46,080 nt of DNA from an alpha proteobacterium SCGC AAA288-G21 (GCA_000513075.1 AZYC01000002.1:1-46080); one strand, 5' to 3'. Positions 13,556 to 21,482 are shown, numbered from the stretch's first letter. Translations and numbers: made by a program. Notes: generated by a model not told the origin, from the sequence alone.

Positions 13556-13577
13556 ATATTTAACAAACAAATATTTT
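13554..13577. terminator. possible AT-only stem-loop between convergent genes
   Basis: AAATATTT (13554-13561) and AAATATTT (13569-13576) are self-complementary arms around a 7-base loop, followed by TTATTT. The hairpin spans the stop region of the MazG-like gene and lies between it and the convergent lipoprotein gene. The stem is purely A/T, so it is weak. Confidence 0.3.
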
Positions 13578-13605
13578 ATTTGATCAGTTTTTAATCTAAT
13601 TGTAG

Positions 13606-14022
13606 TTAATTTTTTGAAACGTAATCCAGAGCCTCATAATGGCCCTTTACCCAAGTTTCCAAAGTGCCATTTCCGTGCAAACATTCGCTATCACTACCAA
13701 AAAGGGACTTAACTTTATGCGAAGGTATGGTTACGTTTTCTAAGATATAAAAAACTGGCTCAATATCACTTTTAATTTCTGCAAGTAAATGTTTTCCTGA
13801 AATAATCTCATTTTTTTTTAAAGGATAATATTCATGAAAGCATTTACTTCTAAAAGGATTGTGTGCCGTAAGCACACTTAATTGAAGTGCTTTAGCCATA
13901 TCTTTTCTGGTCATACCTTTGCGTAGTTTTCCTTCCTCAAAAACAACCGTTGTAGGTGCTTTACAGTTACTGAGAAATAAAATTAATGAAATTAGAATAA
14001 TTGTATAAATCTTTTTGATCAT
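13606..14022 (-). CDS. small putative lipoprotein, unknown function
   Basis: I do not recognise this 138-residue protein. It begins with a positively charged tip and a hydrophobic stretch (KKIYTIILISLILFL) ending in LSNC, a plausible though not ideal lipobox with Cys20. The segment KLRKGMTRKDMAKALQL resembles the opening helix of BamE/SmpA-like lipoproteins, but this is a faint likeness. Three more cysteines (in RSKCFHEYY, SECLHG and the mature tip region) could pair in the periplasm. It is divergent from the MORN genes, and the 70-base gap between the two starts carries the MORN promoter. Confidence 0.6.
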   Translation of the reverse strand: MIKKIYTIILISLILFLSNCKAPTTVVFEEGKLRKGMTRKDMAKALQLSVLTAHNPFRSKCFHEYYPLKKNEIISGKHLLAEIKSDIEPVFYILENVTIPSHKVKSLFGSDSECLHGNGTLETWVKGHYEALDYVSKN

Positions 14023-14077
14023 AATAAATAGTATATATTATAAAATGATTCTTGGAAAAATGCATAAAAAAATGGAA

Positions 14078-14083
14078 TATAAT
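14078..14083 (+). promoter_or_regulatory. -10 box TATAAT upstream of the first MORN gene
   Basis: A perfect TATAAT ends ten bases before the chosen ATG at 14093, so the transcript would be leaderless or nearly so. No good -35 box is seen at normal spacing (TTGGAA at 14052 gives a 20-base spacer). It supports the start at 14093 over the longer frame from 14015. Confidence 0.35.
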
Positions 14084-14092
14084 TATTGTTTT

Positions 14093-14776
14093 ATGAATAA
14101 ATTTCTAGGTGCACTATTTTCGGGTTTATTGTTTTGTGGCATCTCGGAAGCCGAGAGTTCCTTGCTAGAGTGTCAGGGTAGTAATTTTCCCACTTGGACA
14201 AATTGTTATGGCGAAGTAGGACCTCTCCCAATATCTGGTGACGTTTATACAGGAGAATGGAAAGTCGGCAAATATCACGGTCAAGGGACAATTGAATATT
14301 CAGATGGAACAAAATATGTAGGAAAATGGAAAAATGGTTTACCAAACGGAAAAGGAACCTTAACGGATTCTAGTGAAAATGAATATGTTGGAGGATTTAA
14401 AGATGGCAAGAGACAAGGTATAGGGACTCATACCTCCGCTAATGGAAGTAAATATTTCGGAGAATGGAAAGATGATAAATATCACGGACAAGGGACTAAT
14501 ATTTCCGTTGATGGAAAAAAATATGTTGGGAAGTGGGAAGACGGTTTGCCAAATGGAAAAGGAACCCTAACGGATTCTAGTGGAAATAAATACGTTGGAG
14601 GATTTAAAGAAGGCAAGAGACACGGACAGGGAACTTACACAATGTCAGATGGCTCAAATTACACCGGACAATGGGAAGGTAGCATACCAAATGGAGAAGG
14701 CGTTTATACATTTGCTGATGGAAAAATTGAAAAAGGTATTTGGAAAATGGGAGAATTAATTAAACGGAAAAAATAA
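14093..14776 (+). CDS. secreted MORN-repeat protein 1
   Basis: This protein of 227 residues has a signal peptide (MNKFLGALFSGLLFCGISEAES). A short cysteine motif follows (LLECQGSNFPTWTNC), then about eight MORN repeats of 23 residues (pattern Y-x-G-x-W/F-x-x-G-x-x-x-G-x-G-x). The start at 14093 is chosen because it gives a clean signal peptide and sits next to a TATAAT box; an earlier start at 14015 would bury it. Two long segments (GLPNGKGTLTDSS, about 250 bases apart) are nearly identical, showing recent internal duplication. MORN repeats form beta-hairpin arrays. The partner is unknown, and envelope binding is only a guess. The stop abuts the ATG of a paralogue. Confidence 0.85.
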   Translation: MNKFLGALFSGLLFCGISEAESSLLECQGSNFPTWTNCYGEVGPLPISGDVYTGEWKVGKYHGQGTIEYSDGTKYVGKWKNGLPNGKGTLTDSSENEYVGGFKDGKRQGIGTHTSANGSKYFGEWKDDKYHGQGTNISVDGKKYVGKWEDGLPNGKGTLTDSSGNKYVGGFKEGKRHGQGTYTMSDGSNYTGQWEGSIPNGEGVYTFADGKIEKGIWKMGELIKRKK

Positions 14777-15664
14777 ATGAAAAACTTATCTTTTTATATA
14801 TTTTTGGTTTTATTTTTTTGTAACATAGGGTGGACAGAAACTTCATTGCCCGAATGTAAAGGAAGTAATTATGAAAAATGGACAAACTGCAAGGGTACTG
14901 AAACATGGGATAATGGAAGAGAATATGTTGGAGAATTTAAAGATGGCAAGAGAAACGGACAGGGGACTATAACTCATCCAGATGGATCAAAATATACTGG
15001 ACAATGGAAAGATGGTTTACCAAATGGAAAAGGAACTGAAACATGGGAAGACGGAACTAAATACGTTGGAGAATTTGAAAATGGTAAGAAAATCGGACAT
15101 GGACAAGGATCTCTCAGATATCCAAATGGAGCTAAATTTGTTGGACAATTTATAGATGGTTTTCCAACCGGAAAAGGAACCATGACATGGCTAGATGGAT
15201 CTAAACATGTTGGAGATTTTGAAGATGGCTCAGCTACTGGACAGGGAACTTTTATAACATCAGATGGAGCTAAATATGTTGGGCAATGGGAAAATGGTTT
15301 TCCAAATGGAAAAGGAATCGAAACATGGTCAGATGGAAGAAAATATGTTGGAAAATACAAAGACGGTTTATTTGATGGACAGGGAACTATGACATGGGCA
15401 GACGGAAAAAGATACGTCGGAGAATATAAAGCAGGCAAAAAAGAGGGACAAGGAACTTATACATATTCGGATGGATCTCAATACGTTGGAGAATATAAAG
15501 ATGATTCAGAAAATGGACAAGGAACTTATACATATCCTGGTGGAGAAAAATATGTTGGAGAATGGAAAGATGGACAATTCCATGGACAGGGAACCCTTAC
15601 ATATACTAATGGAACTGTTGAAAAAGGTTTTTGGAAAGATGGTAATATAGTTGAACCACAATAA
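14777..15664 (+). CDS. secreted MORN-repeat protein 2
   Basis: This is a paralogue of the preceding gene, starting on the base after its stop and so probably co-translated. It has 295 residues: a signal peptide (MKNLSFYIFLVLFFCNIGWTE), the same cysteine motif (SLPECKGSNYEKWTNC), and then about eleven MORN units of 23 residues covering the rest. One unit carries a 3-residue insertion (KKIGHGQGS). Base composition is visibly richer in G and C than the neighbours because of Gly/Trp/Gly-Gln codons. The function is unknown. The shared Cys-x-Gly-Ser...Trp-Thr-Asn-Cys head suggests a disulfide-closed cap in the periplasm. Confidence 0.85.
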   Translation: MKNLSFYIFLVLFFCNIGWTETSLPECKGSNYEKWTNCKGTETWDNGREYVGEFKDGKRNGQGTITHPDGSKYTGQWKDGLPNGKGTETWEDGTKYVGEFENGKKIGHGQGSLRYPNGAKFVGQFIDGFPTGKGTMTWLDGSKHVGDFEDGSATGQGTFITSDGAKYVGQWENGFPNGKGIETWSDGRKYVGKYKDGLFDGQGTMTWADGKRYVGEYKAGKKEGQGTYTYSDGSQYVGEYKDDSENGQGTYTYPGGEKYVGEWKDGQFHGQGTLTYTNGTVEKGFWKDGNIVEPQ

Positions 15665-15782
15665 TAAATTAATTTTTTTCTTCAAAAATCAAATTTGGCA
15701 CCTGGGAGGAACGATATTTTTATTTTACTAAATAAGATTTTAAAATTATATATGGAAAGTAATTATTAAAAGGAGAAAAACC

Positions 15783-15863
15783 ATGAAATCAATATCAAGT
15801 GGAAGAACTAGGAGACGTCATCAAAAACAAAAAAGAACAAAGAAAAAAAAGAAAAAAAAATAA
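15783..15863 (+). CDS. possible 26-residue very basic microprotein
   Basis: This ATG frame encodes 26 residues, 16 of them Lys or Arg (GRTRRRHQKQKRTKKKK and a final lysine run). It has the best Shine-Dalgarno in the region, AGGAG at 15771-15775 with a 7-base spacer, which is the main reason to believe it is translated. No homologue is recognised. RNA or ribosome binding would fit the charge but is a guess. The lysine run comes from A-rich sequence and could be chance. Confidence 0.45.
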   Translation: MKSISSGRTRRRHQKQKRTKKKKKKK

Positions 15864-15882
15864 AAATTGATAAAATAATAAA

Positions 15883-16029
15883 ATGAAAAAATTGACAGCA
15901 AAAAGAAAAATACGACAAATCCGAATGTTTAAGAAAAACTTAAAAAAGGTGGAGAAAAGAAAAAATAAGAAAGAGAAAGACAAAAAAGAAGCAGCTGAGA
16001 AACAACGTGTGTTACCAAGGTCGCGTTAG
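15883..16029 (+). CDS. possible 48-residue very basic microprotein
   Basis: This ATG frame of 48 residues starts 19 bases after the previous small ORF. More than 40 percent of residues are Lys or Arg (MKKLTAKRKIRQIRMF, then repeated KK/EK, ending QRVLPRSR). It could form one charged amphipathic helix. No clear Shine-Dalgarno precedes it, so it would rely on coupling to the upstream microgene. The C-terminal codons are not A-only, which argues somewhat against pure chance. Its function is unknown. Confidence 0.4.
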   Translation: MKKLTAKRKIRQIRMFKKNLKKVEKRKNKKEKDKKEAAEKQRVLPRSR

Positions 16030-16066
16030 TAAGCACAGCTTTTTGAGTTAGGCTTAGAAATAATAC

Positions 16067-16104
16067 GGGGCGTTCTGTTGCTCGGTGCCTTGGACCTGGC
16101 TTTG
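16067..16104 (-). repeat. degenerate copy of a tmRNA pseudoknot segment
   Basis: This stretch matches 17412-17449 inside the tmRNA at about 33 of 40 positions, in the same orientation. The core GGGGCGTTCTGTTGC (plus strand) is identical, followed by CGGTGCC. It lies just upstream of the MFS gene, so that gene is flanked by the real tmRNA and this fragment. There is no tag reading frame or CCA end next to it, so it is a remnant, not a second tmRNA. Confidence 0.6.
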
Positions 16105-16135
16105 TTGGTTTGTAATATCGCTATTGCAGAATTTA

Positions 16136-17299
16136 ATGAATAAAAATTTACTTTTATTAACCATCAGTCAGGTTTTTGGATTTACAGCTAATATTATTAC
16201 AGTTTTTTTAAGTGGAATTGTCGGGTCACAAATTACATCTATAAAGTCTTTATCAACATTGCCTACAGCTTTATCAGTTGTTGGTACTGCAATTTTTACT
16301 ATTTTAGCAGCAAAAATTATGGGCAAAATAGGCCGAAGGTTAGGTTTTATTTTTGCAGCTTTAGTAAGTTCAGCGACTTGTTTGCTAGCTACTTTCGCTA
16401 TCATTCAACAAAACTTTATTTTATTTTGTATCTCACATTTAATTCTTGGTATGGGGATAGCTTTTGCTCATCAATATCGTTTTGCAGCAGCAGAAAGTGT
16501 AGAGAAAGAAAAAGTACCAAAAGCTATCTCTATTTTAATGTTAGCTGGAATCGTTTCATCCTTTCTAGGTATAACTTTAGCGAATTATACAAAAAATATT
16601 TTTAGTGATTATTTATATGTTGGCTCTTATCTTTTGCTCGCTGTATTTACTTTTATGCCAGCAATATTTTTAATTTTTTATAAAAATAATGAAAAAACAA
16701 AAATAGATTTTAATAATAAATACAATGGACGTAGATCATTTGAAATAATTTTTCAACCAAGATTTTTGCAAGCAATAATTGCTGCTGCATTTGCTTATGC
16801 TATCATGTCATTTTTAATGACTGCTACACCCTTAAGCATGCATGTGATGGAAAAAATGAGTTTAAAAAAAACAGGCATAGTTCTTCAATTTCATCTAGTA
16901 GCTATGTTTCTTCCATCATTAATTACAGGACATTTAATTAAAAAGTTTGGGCATAGCAATATAATGTATATAGGAGTTTTATTTTTTGTCGTAACAATAA
17001 TCTTAAGTTTATTTGAACAAACATTAGCAAATTATATGGTAGCTCTAATATTTTTAGGATTAGGATGGAATTTTTTATTTATTTCTGGAACTAGTTTAGT
17101 TGTTTTAACTTATAAAGAAGAAGAGAAATTTAGAGCACAAGGAATTAATGATTTGATTGTATTCTCTATAATGGCATTAGCAAGTTTATCGGCAGGAATA
17201 TTGCTAAGTTTAACTAGTTGGAAAACTATGAACTTAATATGTATTCCTTTTTTGATTTTAATCCTTATTACTACTTTTAGAGCTGAAAGAATAAATTAG
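16136..17299 (+). CDS. major facilitator superfamily transporter
   Basis: This 387-residue protein has about twelve hydrophobic segments and a central polar loop (KNNEKTKIDFNNKYNGRRSFE) in the MFS 6+6 layout. The A-type loop between helices 2 and 3 is AAKIMGKIGRRLGF, and the second half shows GHLIKKFGHSNIMYIG at the equivalent place. A YRFAAAESV stretch follows helix 4. The ATG at 16136 is chosen because it directly precedes helix 1; the earlier frame from 16085 would start inside the tmRNA-like fragment. The substrate is unknown; efflux is plausible. It is convergent with the tmRNA gene. Confidence 0.85.
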   Translation: MNKNLLLLTISQVFGFTANIITVFLSGIVGSQITSIKSLSTLPTALSVVGTAIFTILAAKIMGKIGRRLGFIFAALVSSATCLLATFAIIQQNFILFCISHLILGMGIAFAHQYRFAAAESVEKEKVPKAISILMLAGIVSSFLGITLANYTKNIFSDYLYVGSYLLLAVFTFMPAIFLIFYKNNEKTKIDFNNKYNGRRSFEIIFQPRFLQAIIAAAFAYAIMSFLMTATPLSMHVMEKMSLKKTGIVLQFHLVAMFLPSLITGHLIKKFGHSNIMYIGVLFFVVTIILSLFEQTLANYMVALIFLGLGWNFLFISGTSLVVLTYKEEEKFRAQGINDLIVFSIMALASLSAGILLSLTSWKTMNLICIPFLILILITTFRAERIN

Positions 17300-17326
17300 A
17301 ATAATTCCCCAGCGTAAGTCTAATTT
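17293..17326. terminator. stem-loop shared by the MFS gene end and the tmRNA 3' side
   Basis: AAATTAGA (17293-17300, including the MFS stop) pairs perfectly with TCTAATTT (17319-17326) around an 18-base loop. It sits between the two convergent transcripts and could end both. The stem is AT-rich and the loop is large, so this is tentative. Confidence 0.3.
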
Positions 17327-17663
17327 CTCTCTTCTGTGTGTCACCAGTGTGTCCGGAACTACTGATAGATTAAATTGTCTTTGACTTACTTAGCTACAAG
17401 AGACTTTACTAGGGGCGTTCTGTTGCCCGGTGCCCCAGACCGCGCTTTCTTAATATAAATTAAGCAGCGAGAGCAAATTTATCATTTGCAATTATAATTT
17501 AGCCCGTTACGGCGGAACAATACCGAACGAAAGAATAGCCTTTAGACACTCGTCGATCCTAGTTCACCCCCGCAAGTTGTAAATGGTGGAGGTGGTGGGT
17601 ACTGCCCCCACGTCCGCAATGTTTATTACGAAATTCGTTTATCGTCATAGTTGGAAATCCAAC
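17327..17663 (-). ncRNA. ssrA: transfer-messenger RNA, circularly permuted (two-piece) alphaproteobacterial type
   Basis: tmRNA rescues stalled ribosomes and tags the nascent peptide for proteolysis. Reading the minus strand, the acceptor piece comes first: T-arm GTGGG-GGCAGTA-CCCAC, then CACCTCC and ACCA ending at 17584. A 12-base spacer follows, then the coding piece beginning GGGGGTGAACTAGGATCGACG at 17571. GGGGGTG pairs with CACCTCC over seven pairs including the G3-U70 wobble that marks alanine charging. A P2 helix UUCGUU/AACGAA links the pieces. The tag frame, then the pseudoknot motif GGCACCGGGCAACAGAACGCC, follow. The 5' end (hairpin at 17650-17663) and the 3' end are estimates. It is divergent from thyX. 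Confidence 0.9.
17460..17489 (-). other. tmRNA proteolysis-tag reading frame
   Basis: Read on the minus strand the codons give Ala-Asn-Asp-Lys-Phe-Ala-Leu-Ala-Ala and then TAA. With the alanine brought by the charged tmRNA the tag would be AANDKFALAA, ending in the LAA signal read by ClpXP. It is short next to the tags of many alphaproteobacteria. Confidence 0.85.
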
Positions 17664-17669
17664 ACTATT

Positions 17670-17697
17670 AATATAAAACTTATATATTATAATTCAA
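17670..17697 (-). promoter_or_regulatory. probable tmRNA promoter
   Basis: On the minus strand TTGAAT (17692-17697) is followed after 16 bases by TATATT (17670-17675). The predicted start, about 7 bases on, falls at the first base of the GTTGGATTTCCAAC hairpin (17650-17663), which opens the precursor. The same gap must also serve the divergent thyX gene. Confidence 0.45.
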
Positions 17698-17710
17698 TAA
17701 TTTTTTAATC

Positions 17711-18658
17711 ATGGAATTAACGGATCAGCAAAAAAAAGAAATAGCTGAACAACAGTCTCAAATAAATACCACTAAAAGAGTAACCGCTCCAGGACTTGAA
17801 AAAATACTTTATGAGATATTACCTGTTTTAGATCATGGTTTTGTAAGAGTAGTAGACTATATGGGAGATGATACTTCTATAGTTCAATCAGCTAGAGTTT
17901 CGTATGGAAAAGGAACTAAAAAAGTATCTACTGATAGTGGACTCATTAAATATTTAATGCGCCACAGGCATAGTACACCCTTTGAAATGTGTGAAATAAA
18001 ATATCATGTTAAGTTACCAATTTTTGTTGCAAGACAGTGGATTAGACATCGAACTGCAAATGTAAATGAATATTCTGCGAGATATTCGATTTTAGATAAG
18101 GAATTCTATCTTCCTGCTAAGGAAAACTTGGCCGCACAGTCAAAAAATAATAGACAGGGAAGAGGTGATTTAATTAATGGTGAACAAGCAGATGATGTTC
18201 TCAAAATATTAAAAGAAGATGCTGAAAAAAGTTACAAAGACTATGAAACAATGCTTAACGAACGTCATGATGGAACGATAATCAATGAAAACAAAAAAGG
18301 ACTTGCAAGAGAGCTCGCAAGAATGAATTTGACGCTCAATACTTATACACAGTGGTATTGGAAAACAGATTTGTTGAATTTATTAAATTTTTTGTCTTTA
18401 AGAGCTGATGATCATGCACAATACGAGATCAGAGCTTATGCAGACATAATGATTGACAGTTTAAAAAGATGGGTGCCCATAACTTATGAAGCCTTTATGG
18501 ATTACCGGATAGGTGCAATTGAATTATCATCTAAAGGAAAATCAGTAATCTCAAAAATGATTAAAGGGAAAAGCTGTGATTTTGAAAATTCAGAACTAAC
18601 CAAAAGAGAATGGAATGAATTAATGGAGTCTTTTGGTTTTAAAGAAAAGATGATTTAA
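17711..18658 (+). CDS. thyX: FAD-dependent thymidylate synthase ThyX
   Basis: ThyX makes dTMP from dUMP with FAD, NADPH and methylene-tetrahydrofolate. The defining ThyX motif is [14 protein letters not shown] (pattern RHRxxxxNxxSxR). It is preceded by [20 protein letters not shown] and followed by REIARM-type sequence ([24 protein letters not shown]) and then [14 protein letters not shown]. At 315 residues it is longer than the minimal family, with extra N-terminal residues. Its end overlaps the convergent mrp gene by 20 bases. Confidence 0.96.
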   Translation: MELTDQQKKEIAEQQSQINTTKRVTAPGLEKILYEILPVLDHGFVRVVDYMGDDTSIVQSARVSYGKGTKKVSTDSGLIKYLMRHRHSTPFEMCEIKYHVKLPIFVARQWIRHRTANVNEYSARYSILDKEFYLPAKENLAAQSKNNRQGRGDLINGEQADDVLKILKEDAEKSYKDYETMLNERHDGTIINENKKGLARELARMNLTLNTYTQWYWKTDLLNLLNFLSLRADDHAQYEIRAYADIMIDSLKRWVPITYEAFMDYRIGAIELSSKGKSVISKMIKGKSCDFENSELTKREWNELMESFGFKEKMI

Positions 18659-19463
18659 TTTTTTTTGCTAATTCTAAATATACTTTTGAAATTTTATGTT
18701 CAGGATTTTCCTCAACCAGTGGTTTTCCATTATCTGCAGTCTTCCCGACATTTGGATCAATTGGAATTTTTCCTAGAAATTTTTTATTAAATTCTTTTGC
18801 AACTCTTTCAACTCCACCTTCACCAAAAATATTATATTTTTTTCCATCATCGCCCTCAAAATAACTCATATTATCCACGAGACCAACTATTTTAACTTTA
18901 AGTTTATCAAACATTTTGATTCCTCTTTTAACATCTAAAAGGGCAATTTCTTGAGGAGTTGAAATAATGATTGCGCCGTCAATTTTAATTTCTTGTGAAA
19001 ATGTTAATTGCGTATCCCCAGTTCCTGGGGGCATATCGATAATAAGAAAATCCAAATTATTCCAAAGCACTTTTTGAGTGAAAGTTTTTATTGCACTTGT
19101 TACCATGGGTCCTCTCCAGATCATGGGTGTTTCTTCATCTACTAAAAAACCGATAGATATACACTGCACGCCGTATTTTTCAATTGGAGTTAAACTTTTT
19201 CCATCACTCTCAGGTTTTTGATTAATGTCCATCATTTTTGGTAAAGAAGGTCCATATATATCTGCGTCAAGAATGCCCACTTTTGATCCAAGATTTTTTA
19301 AAGACATCGCTAAATTAATAGCAAATGTTGATTTACCTACTCCTCCCTTAGCGCTTGAAATAGCAATGGTATATTTTGTTCCTTGGATTGGATTTTTTGT
19401 AAAGCTTTTTGGAGCTATTTTTTCTTTCATTGATTCACTTAGGCCAGCAGTTCTTTTATCCAT
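18639..19463 (-). CDS. mrp: Mrp/ApbC-type iron-sulfur cluster carrier ATPase
   Basis: This is a P-loop protein of the Mrp/NBP35 family that carries Fe-S clusters to apoproteins. The deviant Walker A motif is [17 protein letters not shown], switch-like motifs are [14 protein letters not shown] and [12 protein letters not shown], and [24 protein letters not shown] lies near the C-terminus. The usual CxxC of that last segment is missing. It has 274 residues and lacks the N-terminal MIP18/DUF59 domain found in longer relatives. It is divergent from hflK with a 49-base gap and overlaps thyX at its 3' end. The name rests on the family; cluster binding is not shown. Confidence 0.88.
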   Translation of the reverse strand: MDKRTAGLSESMKEKIAPKSFTKNPIQGTKYTIAISSAKGGVGKSTFAINLAMSLKNLGSKVGILDADIYGPSLPKMMDINQKPESDGKSLTPIEKYGVQCISIGFLVDEETPMIWRGPMVTSAIKTFTQKVLWNNLDFLIIDMPPGTGDTQLTFSQEIKIDGAIIISTPQEIALLDVKRGIKMFDKLKVKIVGLVDNMSYFEGDDGKKYNIFGEGGVERVAKEFNKKFLGKIPIDPNVGKTADNGKPLVEENPEHKISKVYLELAKKIKSSFL

Positions 19464-19512
19464 ATTAGTATCTTAACTTGTTTTTCACTCTAAAAACATT
19501 ATATACATTCTC

Positions 19513-20616
19513 ATGGCAAACAAAGATGATTTTAGAGGTGGTGGAAGTCCTTGGGGTTCACCTCCTGGAGAAGGCAACGGTTCTGGACGAAGAGGACCAA
19601 CTCCGCCTAACATTGATGAAGTTATAAAAAAAATTCAAGATTTAATAAAAAAATTTATGCCTGGAAATGGTTCTAGTGGAAAACCCATAATTTTAGGCTT
19701 AGTAATTTTAATTGCAATTTGGGCATTTAGTGGTTTGTATAGAGTACTCCCTGACGAACAAGGAGTAGTTTTAAGATTTGGAAAATTTGTTTCTACAACT
19801 CAACCTGGTTTGAATTATCATATTCCTTATCCAGTGGAAACTGTTCTTACTCCAAAGGTTACAAAAGTAAATAGAATTGATGTTGGTTTTAGATCAGTAA
19901 GTGACTCAGGAAGAACTTCGGGCGTAGACGATGTTTCAGAAGAAAGCTTAATGTTAACCGGTGATGAAAATATTGTAAACATTGACTTTTCAGTTTTTTG
20001 GGTCATCAAAGATGCTGGCAAGTTTTTGTTTAAAATACAAAGTCCTGTAGTAACAGTAAAAGCTGCAGCCGAAACAGCCATGAGAGAAGTAATAGCAAGA
20101 AGTAAAATTCAATCAATATTGACTGAAGGTAGATCCAAAATTGAAATTGAAACACAAAACATTATCCAGAGTCTTTTGGATGAGTATGAGTCTGGAATAC
20201 AGATTACTCAAGTACAAACCCAAAAAGCTGACCCACCCGATGAAGTAATTGATGCTTTTAGAGATGTTCAAGCTGCAAGAGCAGATATGGAGCGTTCAAA
20301 GAATGAAGCTGAAGCTTATCAAAATGATGTCATACCAAGGGCGAGGGGTGATGCTGCAAAAATCTTACAGGAAGCTGAGGCATACAAAAAACAAGTTGTT
20401 GCGCTAGCTGAAGGAGAGGCGAGTAGATTTTTAGCAATTTATAATGAATACAAATTGGCTAAACGAGTAACCCAGGAAAGAATGTATCTTGAGACCATGG
20501 AAAAGGTTTTAGCGGATATAGATAAAGTCATTATAGATAAAAAAGCAGGAGGAGTGGTTCCTTACTTACCTTTACCAGAGTTAACGAAGAAATCGAAAGG
20601 AACTGACACACAATGA
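19513..20616 (+). CDS. hflK: HflK, subunit of the FtsH-modulating membrane complex
   Basis: HflK and HflC form a large prohibitin/stomatin-type cage around the FtsH protease in the inner membrane. It has a Gly/Pro-rich cytoplasmic head (RGGGSPWGSPPGEGNG), one membrane segment (about residues 56-73, PIILGLVILIAIWAFSGLY), the band-7 start RVLPDEQGVVLRFGKF, and a long coiled coil rich in Ala/Glu (EAEAYQNDVIPRARGDAAKI). It has 367 residues. Its stop overlaps the hflC ATG by four bases (ATGA), so the two are co-translated. Confidence 0.95.
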   Translation: MANKDDFRGGGSPWGSPPGEGNGSGRRGPTPPNIDEVIKKIQDLIKKFMPGNGSSGKPIILGLVILIAIWAFSGLYRVLPDEQGVVLRFGKFVSTTQPGLNYHIPYPVETVLTPKVTKVNRIDVGFRSVSDSGRTSGVDDVSEESLMLTGDENIVNIDFSVFWVIKDAGKFLFKIQSPVVTVKAAAETAMREVIARSKIQSILTEGRSKIEIETQNIIQSLLDEYESGIQITQVQTQKADPPDEVIDAFRDVQAARADMERSKNEAEAYQNDVIPRARGDAAKILQEAEAYKKQVVALAEGEASRFLAIYNEYKLAKRVTQERMYLETMEKVLADIDKVIIDKKAGGVVPYLPLPELTKKSKGTDTQ

Positions 20617-21482
20617 AACTAGGTAAATTTATACTTCCTATTATAATTGCTCTTGGAGTCTTAGCTTATTTATCATTTTTTACGGTCAAAGAAATTAATC
20701 AAGCGATAGTGTTACAATTTGGTGACCCGAAAAGAGTACTTAATGATCCTGGGCTTAAAGTAAAAATTCCTTTTATTCAGAATGTTGTGTTCTTAGATCG
20801 TAGAATTTTAAGTTTAGATCCTCAACCAGAAGAAGTCATTGCATCAGATCAAAAAAGATTAATTGTGGATGCTTACGCACGATTTAAAATTGTTGATCCG
20901 TTAAAGTTTTACATTTCAGTGGGCAATGAAGCGGTAGCAAGATCAAGATTAGCTACAATTATTAATTCGAGAATAAGAAATGTTTTAGGTAAACAGAGTC
21001 TTGCAACATTATTGTCTGAAGCGAGATCAAAACAAATGGCAATTATTCAAGATGGTGTTAATGCTGAGGCAGAAAAATTTGGTATAACAATTATTGATAT
21101 TAGAATTAAAAGGGCCGATCTTCCACAAGCGAATAGCGAAGCTATATATAAAAGAATGCAAACTGAAAGAGAAAGAGAAGCAAAACAATTTAGAGCAAGA
21201 GGAGCTGAAATGGCGGTTACCATTACTTCAACGGCAGATAAAGAAGTTACTGTTATTTTAGCGAATGCAAATAAACAATCTGAGATTATGAAGGGTGAAG
21301 GAGACGGTATAAGAAATAAAATATTTGCCGATGCCTTTGGTCAAGACCCAGAGTTTTTTTCTTTTTATAGGGCAATGCAAGCTTATGAAACAGCATTAAT
21401 CGGAGGAGAAACATCGCTAATCTTATCTCCTGATAGTGAATTCTTTAAATTTTTTGGAAGTACGGGGCTAACCAAAAACTAA
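20613..21482 (+). CDS. hflC: HflC, partner of HflK
   Basis: This is the second half of the HflKC complex. An N-terminal membrane anchor (about residues 5-22, KFILPIIIALGVLAYLSFF) is followed by EINQAIVLQFGDPKRVLNDPGLKVKIPF of the band-7 domain, a KRADLPQANSEAIYKRMQTERERE helix, and a C-terminal coiled coil ending SPDSEFFKFFG, the typical HflC tail. It has 289 residues. The next gene follows after 12 bases. Confidence 0.95.
   Translation: MKLGKFILPIIIALGVLAYLSFFTVKEINQAIVLQFGDPKRVLNDPGLKVKIPFIQNVVFLDRRILSLDPQPEEVIASDQKRLIVDAYARFKIVDPLKFYISVGNEAVARSRLATIINSRIRNVLGKQSLATLLSEARSKQMAIIQDGVNAEAEKFGITIIDIRIKRADLPQANSEAIYKRMQTEREREAKQFRARGAEMAVTITSTADKEVTVILANANKQSEIMKGEGDGIRNKIFADAFGQDPEFFSFYRAMQAYETALIGGETSLILSPDSEFFKFFGSTGLTKN

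Noticed and set aside
14015-14092. N-terminal extension of the first MORN protein
   Set aside because: It would put 26 polar residues ahead of a clean signal peptide, overlap the divergent lipoprotein gene, and ignore the TATAAT box at 14078.
14974-15438. Long minus-strand frame opposite the second MORN gene
   Set aside because: It is a mirror of the repetitive MORN codons: a Pro/Ser-rich repeat with the same 69-base period, and no signal or family match.
15696-15713. Sigma-54 promoter (TGGCAC half)
   Set aside because: The second half TTGC at the right spacing is absent; AGGA stands there instead.
15795-15983. Minus-strand phenylalanine-rich 62-residue frame
   Set aside because: It is the complement of poly-A/G sequence (the basic microgene region). 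Its Phe/Leu richness is compositional.
16085-16135. Earlier start for the MFS gene
   Set aside because: These codons lie in and next to the tmRNA-like fragment and add a Trp/Cys-rich piece before the real first helix.
18870-18900. Loss of the Mrp CxxC as a sign of a dead gene
   Set aside because: The P-loop and all other motifs are intact, and from memory Mrp proteins without CxxC are not rare in alphaproteobacteria, so it is a variant, not decay.
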